From Mixophyes australis (lineage: Eukaryota > Chordata > Amphibia > Anura > Limnodynastidae), in the NCBI GenBank assembly GCA_036250195.1, contig JAVHZZ010000003.1:334996875-335060874 (forward strand): a stretch of 64,000 nt of DNA, read 5' to 3'. How positions within the stretch are numbered: position 1 is the stretch's first letter; the number at the start of each line of letters is the position of its first letter. Of the stretch, positions 54,683 to 64,000 are shown piece after piece. The position numbers and the translations under genes were made by a program. The notes beneath the pieces are model-generated. The model did no database searches. It was not told the DNA's origin and saw only the letters and a list, made by a program, of their open reading frames with translations.

Positions 54683-55615
54683 ATGACAGACCCAGATACG
54701 GAACCTACAGCCAAAGAGATGCTGCAGCATCTGGTCACCCGTGTGGAGCAACAGGATGCTCGCCAACAGCTGTTACTTCAATGCTACCAGTCGTTAGCCT
54801 CCCAAGGACCATCTGGACAGCCTGTTACAGCTAATGTTGAAGCTCCTGTGCTTTCCTCCATTTCCCCAGTGCCATCCCAGGTGTCTACAGCTCCCACGCT
54901 TCACCTGCCTACTCCGTCAAAGTACGATGGAGACCCCAAAACTTGTAGGGGTTTTCTCAACCAATGCTCAGTTCATTTTGAGCTCCAACCTCAAAATTTT
55001 TCTACCCACCGTTCCAGAGTGGCCTATCTTATCTCATTGTTTTCTGGACAAGCTCTGGCTTGGGCCTCCCCTCTGTGGGAGAGAAACGATCCTGTATTAC
55101 AAGATAGTGCCAAATTCATTTCTATGTTCCGAAGTGTGTTCGATGAACCAGGTCGTGTGACCTCCGCTGCTTCCAGCATTCTTCGTTTACGTCAAGGTTC
55201 TCATACAGTAGGCCAGTACGTCATTCAATTTAGGATATTAGCCTCTGAACTTCAGTGGAACACTGAAGCATTAATTGCCGCCTTCTGGCAGGGGCTCTCC
55301 GATAAAATTAAAGATGCACTGACTACCCAAGAGCTTCCTTCGTCACTAGAAGATTTGATCTCTCTTTGCCATCGTGTAGACATGAGGTTTCGTGAAAGAG
55401 AATCTGAGAAAACAACTTCAGTTAAAACACCTCTTCGCTCAACCCCTCAGTTTCGTCCAGCTTCACCTTCCGTGATTCCCATGGAGATAGGACGTTCCAA
55501 ATTATCTTTAGAGGAGAGGAAACGAAGAGTAAAGAATAGACTTTGTATCTATTGTGCTGATTCCACACATATGCTCAGTTCTTGCCCTAAGAAATCGGGA
55601 AATGCCAGGCCCTAA
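54683..55615 (+). CDS. gag: Element B Gag polyprotein
   Basis: An intact 310-residue frame from ATG 54683, one base past the primer site. The N-terminal 80 residues are Gln- and Pro-rich (LVTRVEQQDARQQ), followed by the Ty3-type capsid region with RGFLNQCSVHFEL (about residue 90-105), QALAWASPLWERN (about 125), FRSVFDEPGR and FWQGLSDKIKDAL (about 210). A single CCHC zinc knuckle, C-x2-C-x4-H-x4-C, sits near residue 293. Gag forms the particle and binds element RNA. It ends at TAA 55613-55615, slightly before the corresponding stop of element A. The start is supported by the same ATG in element A and the old copy. Confidence 0.93.
   Translation: MTDPDTEPTAKEMLQHLVTRVEQQDARQQLLLQCYQSLASQGPSGQPVTANVEAPVLSSISPVPSQVSTAPTLHLPTPSKYDGDPKTCRGFLNQCSVHFELQPQNFSTHRSRVAYLISLFSGQALAWASPLWERNDPVLQDSAKFISMFRSVFDEPGRVTSAASSILRLRQGSHTVGQYVIQFRILASELQWNTEALIAAFWQGLSDKIKDALTTQELPSSLEDLISLCHRVDMRFRERESEKTTSVKTPLRSTPQFRPASPSVIPMEIGRSKLSLEERKRRVKNRLCIYCADSTHMLSSCPKKSGNARP
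55597..55603 (+). promoter_or_regulatory. Predicted -1 frameshift site GGGAAAT
   Basis: In the gag frame the heptamer reads G GGA AAT, fitting X-XXY-YYZ. Slipping back one base enters the pol frame, which is open from there. The same heptamer in the same register occurs in element A (52071-52077). A downstream pseudoknot was not assessed. Confidence 0.6.
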
Positions 55616-58600
55616 CTAGTTCTGGAGAGGTGAAGTTAGGGTCCCTGGAGTCCTTTCCATCTTCTATGAAATTAAAAGTCTGCGCTTTTGATGTTACTAT
55701 TTCCTTTGCTACCAAATCCTTTGAGTCTCAGGCACTGATTGATTCTGGAGCAGCAGGAAATTTCATTTCTAAATCCCTAGTGAATCAATGGTCCCTACCA
55801 GTGATTACTTTGAAAACACCGATTACTGTGACTGCTATAGATGGATCACGTCTCATCAATGGTCTCATCACTCAGAGTACGTCTTCAGTAACACTTCAGA
55901 TTGGTGTGCTACACCATGAAGAGATTTCGTTTTTAATTCTTCCAGTTACGACAAGTCCGATTGTCTTAGGCCTTCCATGGCTTCAATGTCATTCTCCCCA
56001 GATTGACTGGCGCACTCCTCAAGTTACGTCTTGGGGAGCTGAATGTCATCATCGTTGTCTTTCTCAAGTCATTCCTCTTAAAGTACAGCAATCTTCCATC
56101 CATCTTCCTCACCGGGACTCCCTCCTCAGTATGCTTCATTTGCCGATGTTTTTGATAAAGCTCAGTCTGAACGTCTTCCTCCTCATCGTTCTTGGGATTG
56201 TCCGATCGATCTTCTACCTGGCAAGACTCCTCCTAGGGGTAGGGTCTATCCACTTTCGTTACCTGAAACTCAAGCCACCTCTGAGTACATCCAGGAGAAT
56301 CTCCAGCGAGGGTTTATTCGACCTTCCACCTCTCCCGCTGGAGCCGGGTTCTTCTTCGTAAAAAAGAAGGATGGATCACTACGCCCCTGCATAGATTTTC
56401 GTGGACTCAATGCCATTACTATTAAGAATCGGTATCCCATTCCGTTGATCACTGAGTTATTTGATCGCATCAAGGGAGCTCGGATCTTTACCAAGTTGGA
56501 TCTTCGTGGTGCCTATAATTTAATTAGAATCCGTCCCGGTGACAAATGGAAGACAGCGTTCAACACCAGAGATGGGCATTATGAATATCTAGTAATGCCT
56601 TTCGGGTTGTGCAATGCCCCCGCTGTTTTCCAAGGCTTCGTTAATGAGATCTTTCGGGACTTATTATATGTATGTGTCGTTGTCTACCTGGACGACATAT
56701 TGATCTTTTCACAGGACCTGCCTTCTCATCACCAACATGTGGCAGAGGTCCTTTCCAGACTCCGGAAAAATTCATTATTCTGCAAACTAGAAAAATGTTC
56801 ATTCGAGTTGCCCCAGATTCCATTTTTGGGGCATATTGTTTCCGGAGTTGGCCTGAAGATGGATCCAGACAAGGTGAATGCTGTATTACATTGGCCCCAG
56901 CCAACTACTCTTCGTGCTATCCAGCGTTTTTTAGGTTTCGCCAATTACTATAGACGCTTCATTCAAGACTTCTCGTCCATTGCATCTCCTATTGTGGCCC
57001 TGACTCGTAAAGGGGCCAATACTAAGCAATGGTCATCCGAGGCCCTCCAAGCCTTTCAAATTCTTAAAGAGTCCTTCTCCTCTGCTCCCATTCTTCGACA
57101 GCCTGATGTGACACTTCCCTTCTTCCTAGAAGTAGATGCCTCTAATGTGGGCTTAGGAGCCATTCTCTCCCAATGCTCGGAGCAACAAAAATTCCATCCT
57201 TGTGCCTTTTACTCTCGGGGTCTCCTGCCTGCAGAGAAAAATTACACGATCGGGGACAAGGAGTTGCTGGCTATCAAAGTTGCATTAGAGGAGTGGAGAT
57301 ACTTATTGGAAGGAGCTCGTCACGCGGTGACGATTTTCACGGATCATAAGAACATGTCATACCTACAGTCTGCCCAATGCTTGAATCCTCGTCAAGCAAG
57401 ATGGTCTCTTTTCTTTTCCCGTTTCGAATTAATCATAACCTTCAAACCAGCTGCCAAGAACAAGAAAGCTGACGCTCTATCTCGAGCTTTTGTGACGTCC
57501 TCTGACGTTGAAGAGGTTTCCAACCATTCTATACTAGACCCCAAATGTATCTCGCTGGCTGCTTCTTCCACCAAAGTGCTACCATTTGGGAAGACCCTCG
57601 TGCCTCCTACTCTGAGGAGGAAAATCCTTTCGTGGTTCCATTCGTCTCGTTTTTCTGGACATGCTGGTGAACGCAAGACCTTTGAGATTCTCTCTCGAAG
57701 TTACTGGTGGCCCTCGATGAGGAGAGACGTCAAAGAGTTTGTTGCTTCCTGTGAATTGTGTTCTCAGTTTAAATCCTCCCGCAGAACTCCAGCGGGGTTG
57801 CTGCAACCACTACCCATTCCGTCCAAGCCCTGGACCCATATTAGTATGGACTTTGTTACTGATCTGCCATCTAGTAAAAATTGTAATACTATTTGGGTAG
57901 TGGTAGACAGTATTTCGAAGATGGCTCATTTTGTCCCTTTGTCTGGTTTGCCTTTCTCGTCTACTCTGGCTGAACATTTCGTTAAAGAAATCTTTCGTAT
58001 CCATGGATGTCCGTCTGAGATTGTGTCAGATAGAGGAGTACAATTCGTTTCCAGATTCTGGTGGGCCCTTTGTAAAACCTTGGGCATACGATTAGCACTC
58101 TCATCTTCTTACCATCCGCAATCAAACGGACAAACTGAACGGGTCAATCAAGATCTCGAGACCTTTATAAGGATGTTCTCATCAGCCAATCAAGACAACT
58201 GGGTAGAATTGCTTCCTTGGGCTGAATTCGCCCATAACAACATGTACCATGAGTCATCGTCCAAAACTCCATTCTTTGTGGTTTACGGTCACCATCTGTC
58301 TTTTCCGGAATTTCCTGCCCTCCCTCCCACCCAAGTTCCTGCTGTAGAGACTGTTTGTCAGACCTTTCAAAAATATCTGGTCTCAGGTCAAAACCTGTTT
58401 AAAGAAGACATCTGCCAAATATAAGTCTTTAGCAGATAAGAAGAGGCGGGCCATTCCACCACTAAAAATTGGAGATCGTGTCTGGTTATCTACCAAAAAT
58501 ATTCGTTTGAAGGTCCCATCTATGAAATTCGCTCCTCGTTTTATTGGTCCATATAGGATCATTCAAGTAATAAATCCAGTTTGTGTCAAACTTCTACTTC

Positions 58601-58992
58601 CTAAGAATCTTCGTATTTCCAATGCCTTCCATGTGTCCTTGCTCAAACCTCTCATCATCAACCGTTTCTCGACTCCTCCTTCAGCACCTCAGCCAGTTCA
58701 AGTTCATCAGGAGGAAGATTTCGAGATTACTCAGGTATTGGACGCAAAAATTTCGCGAGGAGTTCTCCGTTTCCTCGTTCATTGGAAGGGCTTTGGTCCT
58801 GAGGAGCGTTCATGGATCAAAGCTGAAGATCTCAACGCCCCAGCTCTTCTTAAGAAGTTTTATTCCAAAAATCCGGACAAGCCCGGTTCCAGGCGTTCTG
58901 TGCCCACCTTTAAAAGGGGGGGTACTGTCACTCACCGGACTGTGAGTGCTTCTTCTCGTATATTTAGGAACCGTGGCCGTCCTCCATCCTGA
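55602..58992 (+). pseudogene. pol: Element B pol: protease, RT, RNase H, integrase, chromodomain
   Basis: In the -1 frame: aspartic protease with LIDSGAAGNF (DSG at 55741-55749); linker; RT with the YLDD box at 56685-56696; RNase H (FLEVDAS near 57125, FTDHKN near 57335); integrase zinc region (GHAGERKT, CELCSQFKSS, 57655-57780), DDE core (SMDFV near 57845, VSDRGVQF near 58024, QTERVNQDLE near 58132-58160); and a chromodomain (LRFLVHWKGFGPEERSWI near 58767-58820). A one-base loss at 56096-56115 and a one-base gain at about 58400-58406 break it into three frames, otherwise open. The last part runs 22 codons into the 3' LTR, stopping at 58992. All catalytic residues seen are intact, so decay has just begun. 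Confidence 0.92.
58912..58922 (+). other. Polypurine tract of element B
   Basis: AAAAGGGGGGG followed by TAC and the LTR start at 58926. It overlaps the coding sequence for the pol C-terminus. Confidence 0.85.
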
Positions 58993-60680
58993 GGGTCTGC
59001 GCATGCGCAGCCCTTTCAAACCCTTCAGTACCTGTTCCTTTAACTTAATTGGCAGATCAGGCAACACTCCCTATATTAAGCACCTGTGGTCAATACCACG
59101 TTGCCTGATCTTGGAGTCTCATTCCCCATGAGCCTCTGAAGGTGTTCCTGTGTTTCCTTGTGTATTCAGCGCTGCTGATTCCTGTGGTTTCCAGACCACT
59201 TCTACTCCTGTGGTTTCCAGACCACTTCAACCCTCCTGTGTATCATCGTGACTGTTAGCTGATTCCTATCCGCTGCCTCCGTGCACTACAGTCTTCTAAC
59301 CACTTCAACTCTGCTGTGTTTCATCGTGACTGTTAGCTGATTCCTATCCGCTGCCTCCGTGCACTACAGTCTTCAATCTACTTCAACTCGCCTGTGTTTC
59401 ATCGTGACTGTTTGGCTGATTCCTATCTGTGCTTCAGTCTTCAGCTCATCGCATCTCTCCCGTGTTTCCTCGAGACTGCTACAACTGATTCTTATCCGCT
59501 GCTCTCCGTGCTCAACAGTTCCAACTCAGCTCTGCTCTCCCGTGTTTCATCGTGGCTGCACCTGCTGGTTGCTATCCACTACCTCCGTGTACCTGCAGAG
59601 TCCTGCTGACTGCTACTCCTCAGTTCTACTCGTGTCTACAACAGCTGATCTCGTCTCCGTGCTTCTCAGTGTTCCTGCTGGTCTCTACTCGCCAGTCTGC
59701 ATCGGATCTGCGCCTCACTGCTTTCATCTCGTCTAGACCATCGCTACTCTTCAGGGTCCTCCAGGAGTCCAGTTCTACATACTACTGCTTCCTGAATATT
59801 TGTTCCCCTGCTGGTCTACCTACCTGTGCGCTGCACCTACTTGATTACCGCTTCACCCTTCAGGGACTTCGCATCCTGCCGGCCTCCAGCCGTTCAGGTA
59901 TCTCTGCACTCCTGTCTGACAGCCTGCTCCTGAATCACGGTATGCATACTTCTCATTGACTGTGCTGGTGTATTGCATATCTTGCTGGACTGAGTTTGTT
60001 CTCCTCTGGAGTTTACTATCCGCTGAGACTATTACCATCATTGACTGTGTTATCTTTTGCCCGGATAGTTTTCAGTGACTTTCTATTATTGCAGTGCTGT
60101 TCAGTCATTACTATATTGTGCATGTTATTGTGGATCAAGTTTAAGGTGCCCGTGTATCCTCTGTATTGCAGTCTCTCCCCGTGCTCCTCCTCACATATAT
60201 ATTCAGTGGTACAACTTGCTAGAGGCAGACCACTGATCCCTGTTTCCTGTGTCACCTGTTCCAGTATCCTCTCACATAGCAGTGGTACAACTTGCTAATG
60301 CAGACCACTGACTCCCCGGATACCTCCACTTGGATTCCATTCCTTCACTCAGACAGCGGTACAACTTGCTATCCGCAGACCGCTGACTCTCATCACCTCC
60401 TCGTTTCTGTTGGACATTCCTCCTCACTATAGCAGTGGTACAACTTGCTACCGCAGACCACTGACTACCCTCACGTGTCCTTTGTCCATACAGTTCCTCG
60501 TGTATTACTACATCCATATTACCAGTGCTGCTAGTCATAGACTTTTCTGAGCATCTCTATCATCTGCTATTTCCTGTTCCGTGATCACCCTGCTACCAGA
60601 GTACCATATTACCATCTATACTGCTCTGGTAAGCCTATCACCTGGTGATCCCTGGGTAAAGACTCCTAGTGCCCGTGACA
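58926..60680 (+). repeat. Element B 3' LTR (1755 bp)
   Basis: Same ends as the 5' LTR, three 78-bp units instead of five, and the four hairpins at 60204-60463, again with the CAGCGGT/ACCGCTG variant in third place. Open frames within it come from repeats and are identical to those of the other LTR. Confidence 0.95.
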
Positions 60681-60926
60681 TCCATCATATTTTGAGGGAG
60701 TAGGCAGGTGTAGCGTGGAAGCAGTAGACACCTGGGATGGCACTGGGGAAGGAGAAGACGCTGGAGGTTCAACAGTCACTGAAACATTTTGTGGAGGATC
60801 TCCTCGGGCGGCCAGTGTCTGGAAACACTGGAACAAGTGTTGCTGCCGAACACCCTGTTGTTCTACCCGAGTGACCAGATGCTGCAGCATCTCCCTAGCT
60901 GTTGGTTCCAATCCTGGGTCTGTCAT
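60681..60926 (-). pseudogene. Element A gag, 5' part
   Basis: Starts at ATG 60926-60924, two bases after the primer-binding site, with MTDPGLEPTAREML and a Gln-rich stretch. It runs 82 codons to the insertion junction, where the frame enters element B and stops. It is close to the gag start of element B. Confidence 0.9.
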
Positions 60927-60927
60927 G

Positions 60928-60937
60928 GCCTGATCTT
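60928..60937 (-). other. Element A self-priming primer-binding site
   Basis: AAGATCAGGC on the minus strand, three bases inside the 5' LTR end. It is complementary to the predicted RNA 5' end at 62347-62358; pairing reaches 12 bp if the next two bases (into the ATG) are counted. No tRNA-type TGG start is present. Confidence 0.75.
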
Positions 60938-60939
60938 AC

Positions 60940-62559
60940 TGTCACAGGCACTAGGAGTTTATACCCGAGTTTCACCTGATGTTATAACTGACAGAAGGGC
61001 GGTGTTGACCACAACCTGAGGGCAGTTAGGTGAATGATTGGAATGATGATAACAGCAGGAAAGTAGAGAATGTCTTATGAAGTCAATGACTTGCAGCTGT
61101 TGATGGTGGAAGGTCAGCGACTTGGAACTGTAGAGAAGAAGCGATATAGCTTCAGATGAGATGAGAGGACGTGAATAGGTGAAGGTAGCTCGTGGACCAG
61201 TCAGTGGTCTGCGTACAGCAAGTTGTACCACTGTAGTGATGAGGAGGTTGTCCAGGTGCAGGTAGGTAGTAGGGTAGTTGGTGGTCTGCGTACAGCAAGT
61301 TGTACCACCGCTGTGATGGGAAGAGTTGTACTGGTGCAGGTAGGTAGCGGGGTAGTCGGTGGTCTGCGTATAGCAAGTTGTACCACCGCTGTGATGAGGA
61401 ATGTCCAGGTGTAGGTAGGTAGCAGGAGAGTCAGTGGTCTGCGTATAGCAAGTTGTACCACTGCTGTGAGGAGGAATGAGGACTTGTCCAGGTGCAGGAG
61501 AGTGGTGTGGAAATGGCAAACTGTAGCTGTGTGGAAACAGCGCGAGTAGAAAGGAGTTTTGTACAACACAATTAGGTAAGTACAATGAATAGTCTGTCAA
61601 TATAGTAGCTGGCTCTGCAGCGTGGAGAAGCGGGTCAGCGCGGATATGCAAGTAACAACAAAGTCAATATGATGAGAGCATACCGCAGCTGAGTGAGAAG
61701 CTTGTCCGGGTAAACAGGAAATGTAGCATAGACAGTTTATCATAGGTAACTGTACCTTAGTGCAGTAGTCACGTATAGTTCAATAGGTATGCAAGTAAAC
61801 AATAATAGTCAATAGTGGTTATGTATACCAAGTCGAGCAGGAATCAGCTGGGAAGCTGAAGAAGCGATCAGCTGAGTAGACACGCTGTAGCGGGTATGGG
61901 AACCGCCGTTGAGTAGAGCAGGGAACAGCTTGGAAACTGTAGACGATCAGCTGAGTAGACACGTTGTAGCGGGTATGGGAACCGCCGGTGATTAGAGCAG
62001 GAAGCAGCTTGGAAACTGCAGACGATCAGCTGAGTAGACACGCTGTAGCGGGTATGGGAACCGCCGGTGAGTAGAGCAGGAAGCAGCTTGGAAACTGCAG
62101 ACGATCAGCTGAGTAGACACGTTGTAGCGGGTATGGGAACCGCCGGTGAGTAGAGCAGGAAGCAGCTTGGAAACTGCAGATGATCAGCTGAGTAGTAATG
62201 CTGTAGCGGGTATGGGAACCGCCGATGAGTAGAGCTGGAAGCAGCTTGGAAACTGCAGACACGAGTAGAGCTGGAAGCCCTTTGGAAACTGCAGACACGA
62301 GTAGCTCACAGGAACACCTATAGAGAATCACTGGGAATGAGACTCCAAGATCAGGCCACTACCTAAGGCTGCAGGTGCCTTAAGTAGGGTGAGGTGATTG
62401 ATCCATCAATCACATTAGTGGTCAGGTGTAGCTGTTAACGGGACCTGTGCATGCGCAGTGCGACAGGATGGCGGACGGCCGCGGTTTAACACAGGTGTAA
62501 GCAGGAAAGAAGGAGAACCACCTACCAGAGTGGAGGCACTCACACTCCGGTGAGTGACA
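60940..62559 (-). repeat. Element A 5' LTR (1620 bp)
   Basis: Four hairpin units (61202-61463) and five starts of the 79-bp unit (61866, 61945, 62024, 62103, 62182). A CTACTTAAGG TATA-like box (minus strand, 62379-62388) lies about 25 bases before the predicted RNA start near 62358. Confidence 0.95.
61202..61463 (-). repeat. Hairpin array, element A 5' LTR (four hairpins)
   Basis: Stems at 61202-61208/61227-61233 (CAGTGGT/ACCACTG), 61279-61285/61304-61310 (TGGTGGT/ACCACCG, one unmatched end pair), 61357-61363/61382-61388 (CGGTGGT/ACCACCG) and 61432-61438/61457-61463 (CAGTGGT/ACCACTG). Spacing is 75-78 bp. Confidence 0.9.
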
Positions 62560-62564
62560 CCCCC

Positions 62565-62888
62565 ACACAACCCCTACATTAAATTAATAGCTTTTACATT
62601 TAAAAAATAAACATATTTCCTCCCAAACATTAAATAATTAGCGTTCACTTTTAAGAAAAAGCTCTCCTTCTCCCCAAACTCAGCCTACAGTGCCCCAGGC
62701 TGGGACGGGGTTCCAGGCACTAGAAAACTCCCACTGGGTTCGCCTATGAGCTACAAACACCTTCTCTCAATTCCTGTAATCAGCACTCTGATATGAACAG
62801 CACTCTAGCTAGTCACCTCACCTGGACTACTGCACAGCTTTCCTTACTCTGCAATCCGCCCTTCAATGAAAAAGTTGAGTCAGTGAGA
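62565..62888. other. Flank of element A, nothing recognised
   Basis: Non-coding sequence between the element A target duplication and a SINE. Confidence 0.5.
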
Positions 62889-63243
62889 ACAATTTATTAT
62901 TATTATTACCATTTATTTATATAGCACCACTAATTCCGCAGCGCTGTATAGAGAACTCACTCACATCAGTCCCTGTCCCATTGGGGCTTACAGTCTAAAT
63001 TCCCTAACACACACACACAGAGATGGACAGACATACAACGACTAGGGTCAATTTGTTAGCAGCCAATTAACCTACCAGTATGTTTTTGGAGTGTGGGAGG
63101 AAACCGGAGCACCCGGAGGAAACCCCCACAAACACGGTGAGAACATTCAAACTCCTCACAGATAAGGCCATGGTCGAGAATTGAACTCATGACCCCAGCG
63201 CTGTAAGGCAGAAGTGCTAACCACTTAGCCACCGTGCTGCCCA
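62889..63243 (-). mobile_element. Full-length tRNA-headed SINE (V-SINE-like), minus strand
   Basis: Minus strand from 63243: GGGCAGCACGGTGGCTAAGTGG (A-box region), GAGTTCAATTCTCG (B-box-like), the conserved central segment, then CATTGGGACAGGG..., and the tail GGTGCTATATAAATAAATG (62910-62928) with a GGTAATAATAA run. The tail is identical to that of the LINE family here, which identifies its likely partner. Confidence 0.85.
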
Positions 63244-64000
63244 TGTCTCACCTGTTTGTAGCCTTGTACTTTAAAGACTTGTTTTGTTTGACTGAACATA
63301 ATGATTCTAGCTTCTCCAATCCTTCAACCTCTGCTTTGTCCCCCACTATTCTACCTTCTCCAATCCCTTGACTTTGGCTTCATTCTTCACTATTCAACCT
63401 TCTCCAATCCTCTAACTCATAATCTTCCCTTTATATTTTCCTTCCAATAATGACACCTTCAGGCAACCTCATTTGAGAGAAAGATATCTCCACAGCTACA
63501 ATTTAACCTTTACTTCGATTGGTCTCGGAATTCACAATACCATTAGGTTGAACTACATACACAGCTAATGAAATAAAAAAACATATTTTTTTATTTTATT
63601 ACTTGTGATGGGTTTTTTTTTTATTTTATTACAAACTGCCCTGGTGCTGAATAAGTGTGTCTTCAATTGTCTGGGAGAGTCAATAACCGCTCAGGCAATC
63701 ACAAGCAGCCAGCATATATATTTAACTCAGAACTATACTGTCTTTATGATATTCCTAATTACAACAAATGAAAGATCTTGTGAGTTTGATAATTATTTGA
63801 TATTTTGCAGGTTTGTGTGCATTGTAACAACTGAATCTGTCAGTTATGACAGGCTACCTGTGGGGAAGAGGATGGAAGGTAAGTACATTTTTTTACATTG
63901 CTGTCCCCTATATATTAAATATTAAATGATATTATTTAGGTGGAAATAGTCTTTCTTTTATAATTAGAAAATGTCCATTTTTAAACTGATACTTTCTATT
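63244..64000. other. No gene recognised
   Basis: 63300-63430 has loosely repeated CTTCTCCAATCC words. The remainder is AT-rich and non-coding. Confidence 0.45.

Larger units (their letters stand above)
52748..60680 (+). mobile_element. Element B: near-complete Ty3/gypsy chromovirus inserted in element A gag
   Basis: LTRs 52748-54669 and 58926-60680 with TGTCAC...GTGACA ends. TCCAT lies at 52743-52747 and 60681-60685, a perfect 5-bp duplication. By eye the LTRs differ at only about ten positions besides repeat-number changes, so insertion was recent. Gag is intact; pol carries two single-base frameshifts. Confidence 0.97.
47343..62559 (-). mobile_element. Element A: Ty3/gypsy chromovirus (minus strand), split by element B
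   Basis: Two LTRs (47343-48804 and 60940-62559) begin TGTCAC and end GTGACA. CCCCC lies directly outside both (47338-47342 and 62560-62564). Removing element B (52748-60680) and one TCCAT leaves about 7.28 kb with primer site, gag, pol and polypurine tract in order. Damage includes the gag insertion, an in-frame stop in pol and frameshifts near the pol C-terminus. By eye the two LTRs are very similar apart from repeat number, so it is a fairly young copy. Confidence 0.95.

Noticed and set aside
62889..63243. tRNA gene at the SINE heads (63243 and 40757, minus strand)
   Set aside because: A- and B-box-like words are present, but the sequence continues into the SINE body and does not close an acceptor stem.
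1..64000. Host protein-coding exons
   Set aside because: I looked for exon-like conserved frames with splice sites between repeats and found none I could name; introns of a large gene cannot be excluded without homology or RNA data.

Overview
The window looks like gene-poor, transposon-dense vertebrate nuclear DNA, most likely from an anuran amphibian. That assignment is an inference from the mix of repeats: Ty3/gypsy chromoviruses, Tc1-like, hAT and Helitron DNA elements, CR1/L2-type LINEs, a tRNA-headed SINE, Penelope-like elements and palindromic MITEs ending in GGGGTAAATGTAT or CTAGATTTACTAA motifs. I recognise no host protein-coding exon, rRNA gene or true tRNA gene. Every recognisable coding stretch belongs to a mobile element and almost all are broken.

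Layout. 1-3120: decayed Ty3/gypsy element (+) ending in a fold-back inverted duplication, then a hAT 3' end (to 3519). 4.4-8.4 kb: a MITE and tandem repeats in AT-rich DNA. 8.8-10.4 kb: 3' half of a LINE (-) split by a 202-bp insertion with an 8-bp target duplication. 13.3-20.1 kb: LTR relics, a Tc1 5' end, another LINE piece, a SINE split by a hAT-type MITE, and a solo LTR. 20.3-20.9 kb: a spaced direct repeat. 21196-24093: complete but internally deleted hAT element with 8-bp target duplication, carrying a transposase C-terminus and a 78-bp dyad array. 24.1-29.9 kb: MITEs, a long palindrome and a Tc1-like element. 30.4-33.2 kb: LINE (+) with endonuclease and reverse-transcriptase remains. 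33.3-34.1 kb: gypsy pol relic (-). 35691-37262: solo LTR invaded by a Helitron. 38.0-39.6 and 42.5-43.2 kb: two Penelope-like 3' regions (-), each with a hammerhead-like motif. 39.8-40.9 kb: two palindromic MITEs back to back, one holding a SINE. 43.3-43.9 kb: two hAT-type MITEs.

The main structure is 47343-62559. A chromodomain Ty3/gypsy element on the minus strand (element A, target duplication CCCCC) was interrupted in gag by a related plus-strand element (element B, 52748-60680, target duplication TCCAT). Both have LTRs beginning TGTCAC and ending GTGACA, gag with a CCHC knuckle, pol in the -1 frame after a GGGAAAT heptamer, protease, reverse transcriptase, RNase H, integrase and a C-terminal chromodomain. 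In both, the sequence just after the 5' LTR is complementary to the predicted 5' end of the element's own RNA, as in self-priming Tf1/sushi-type elements. Their LTRs carry two tandem arrays of about 75-79 bp. One is a repeated small hairpin whose stem shows compensatory base changes between copies; this is the strongest candidate here for an undescribed functional structure.

Both elements are recent but inactive: B has two single-base frameshifts in pol, and A has a stop codon, frameshifts and the B insertion. All boundaries and similarities were read by eye without alignment or database search.
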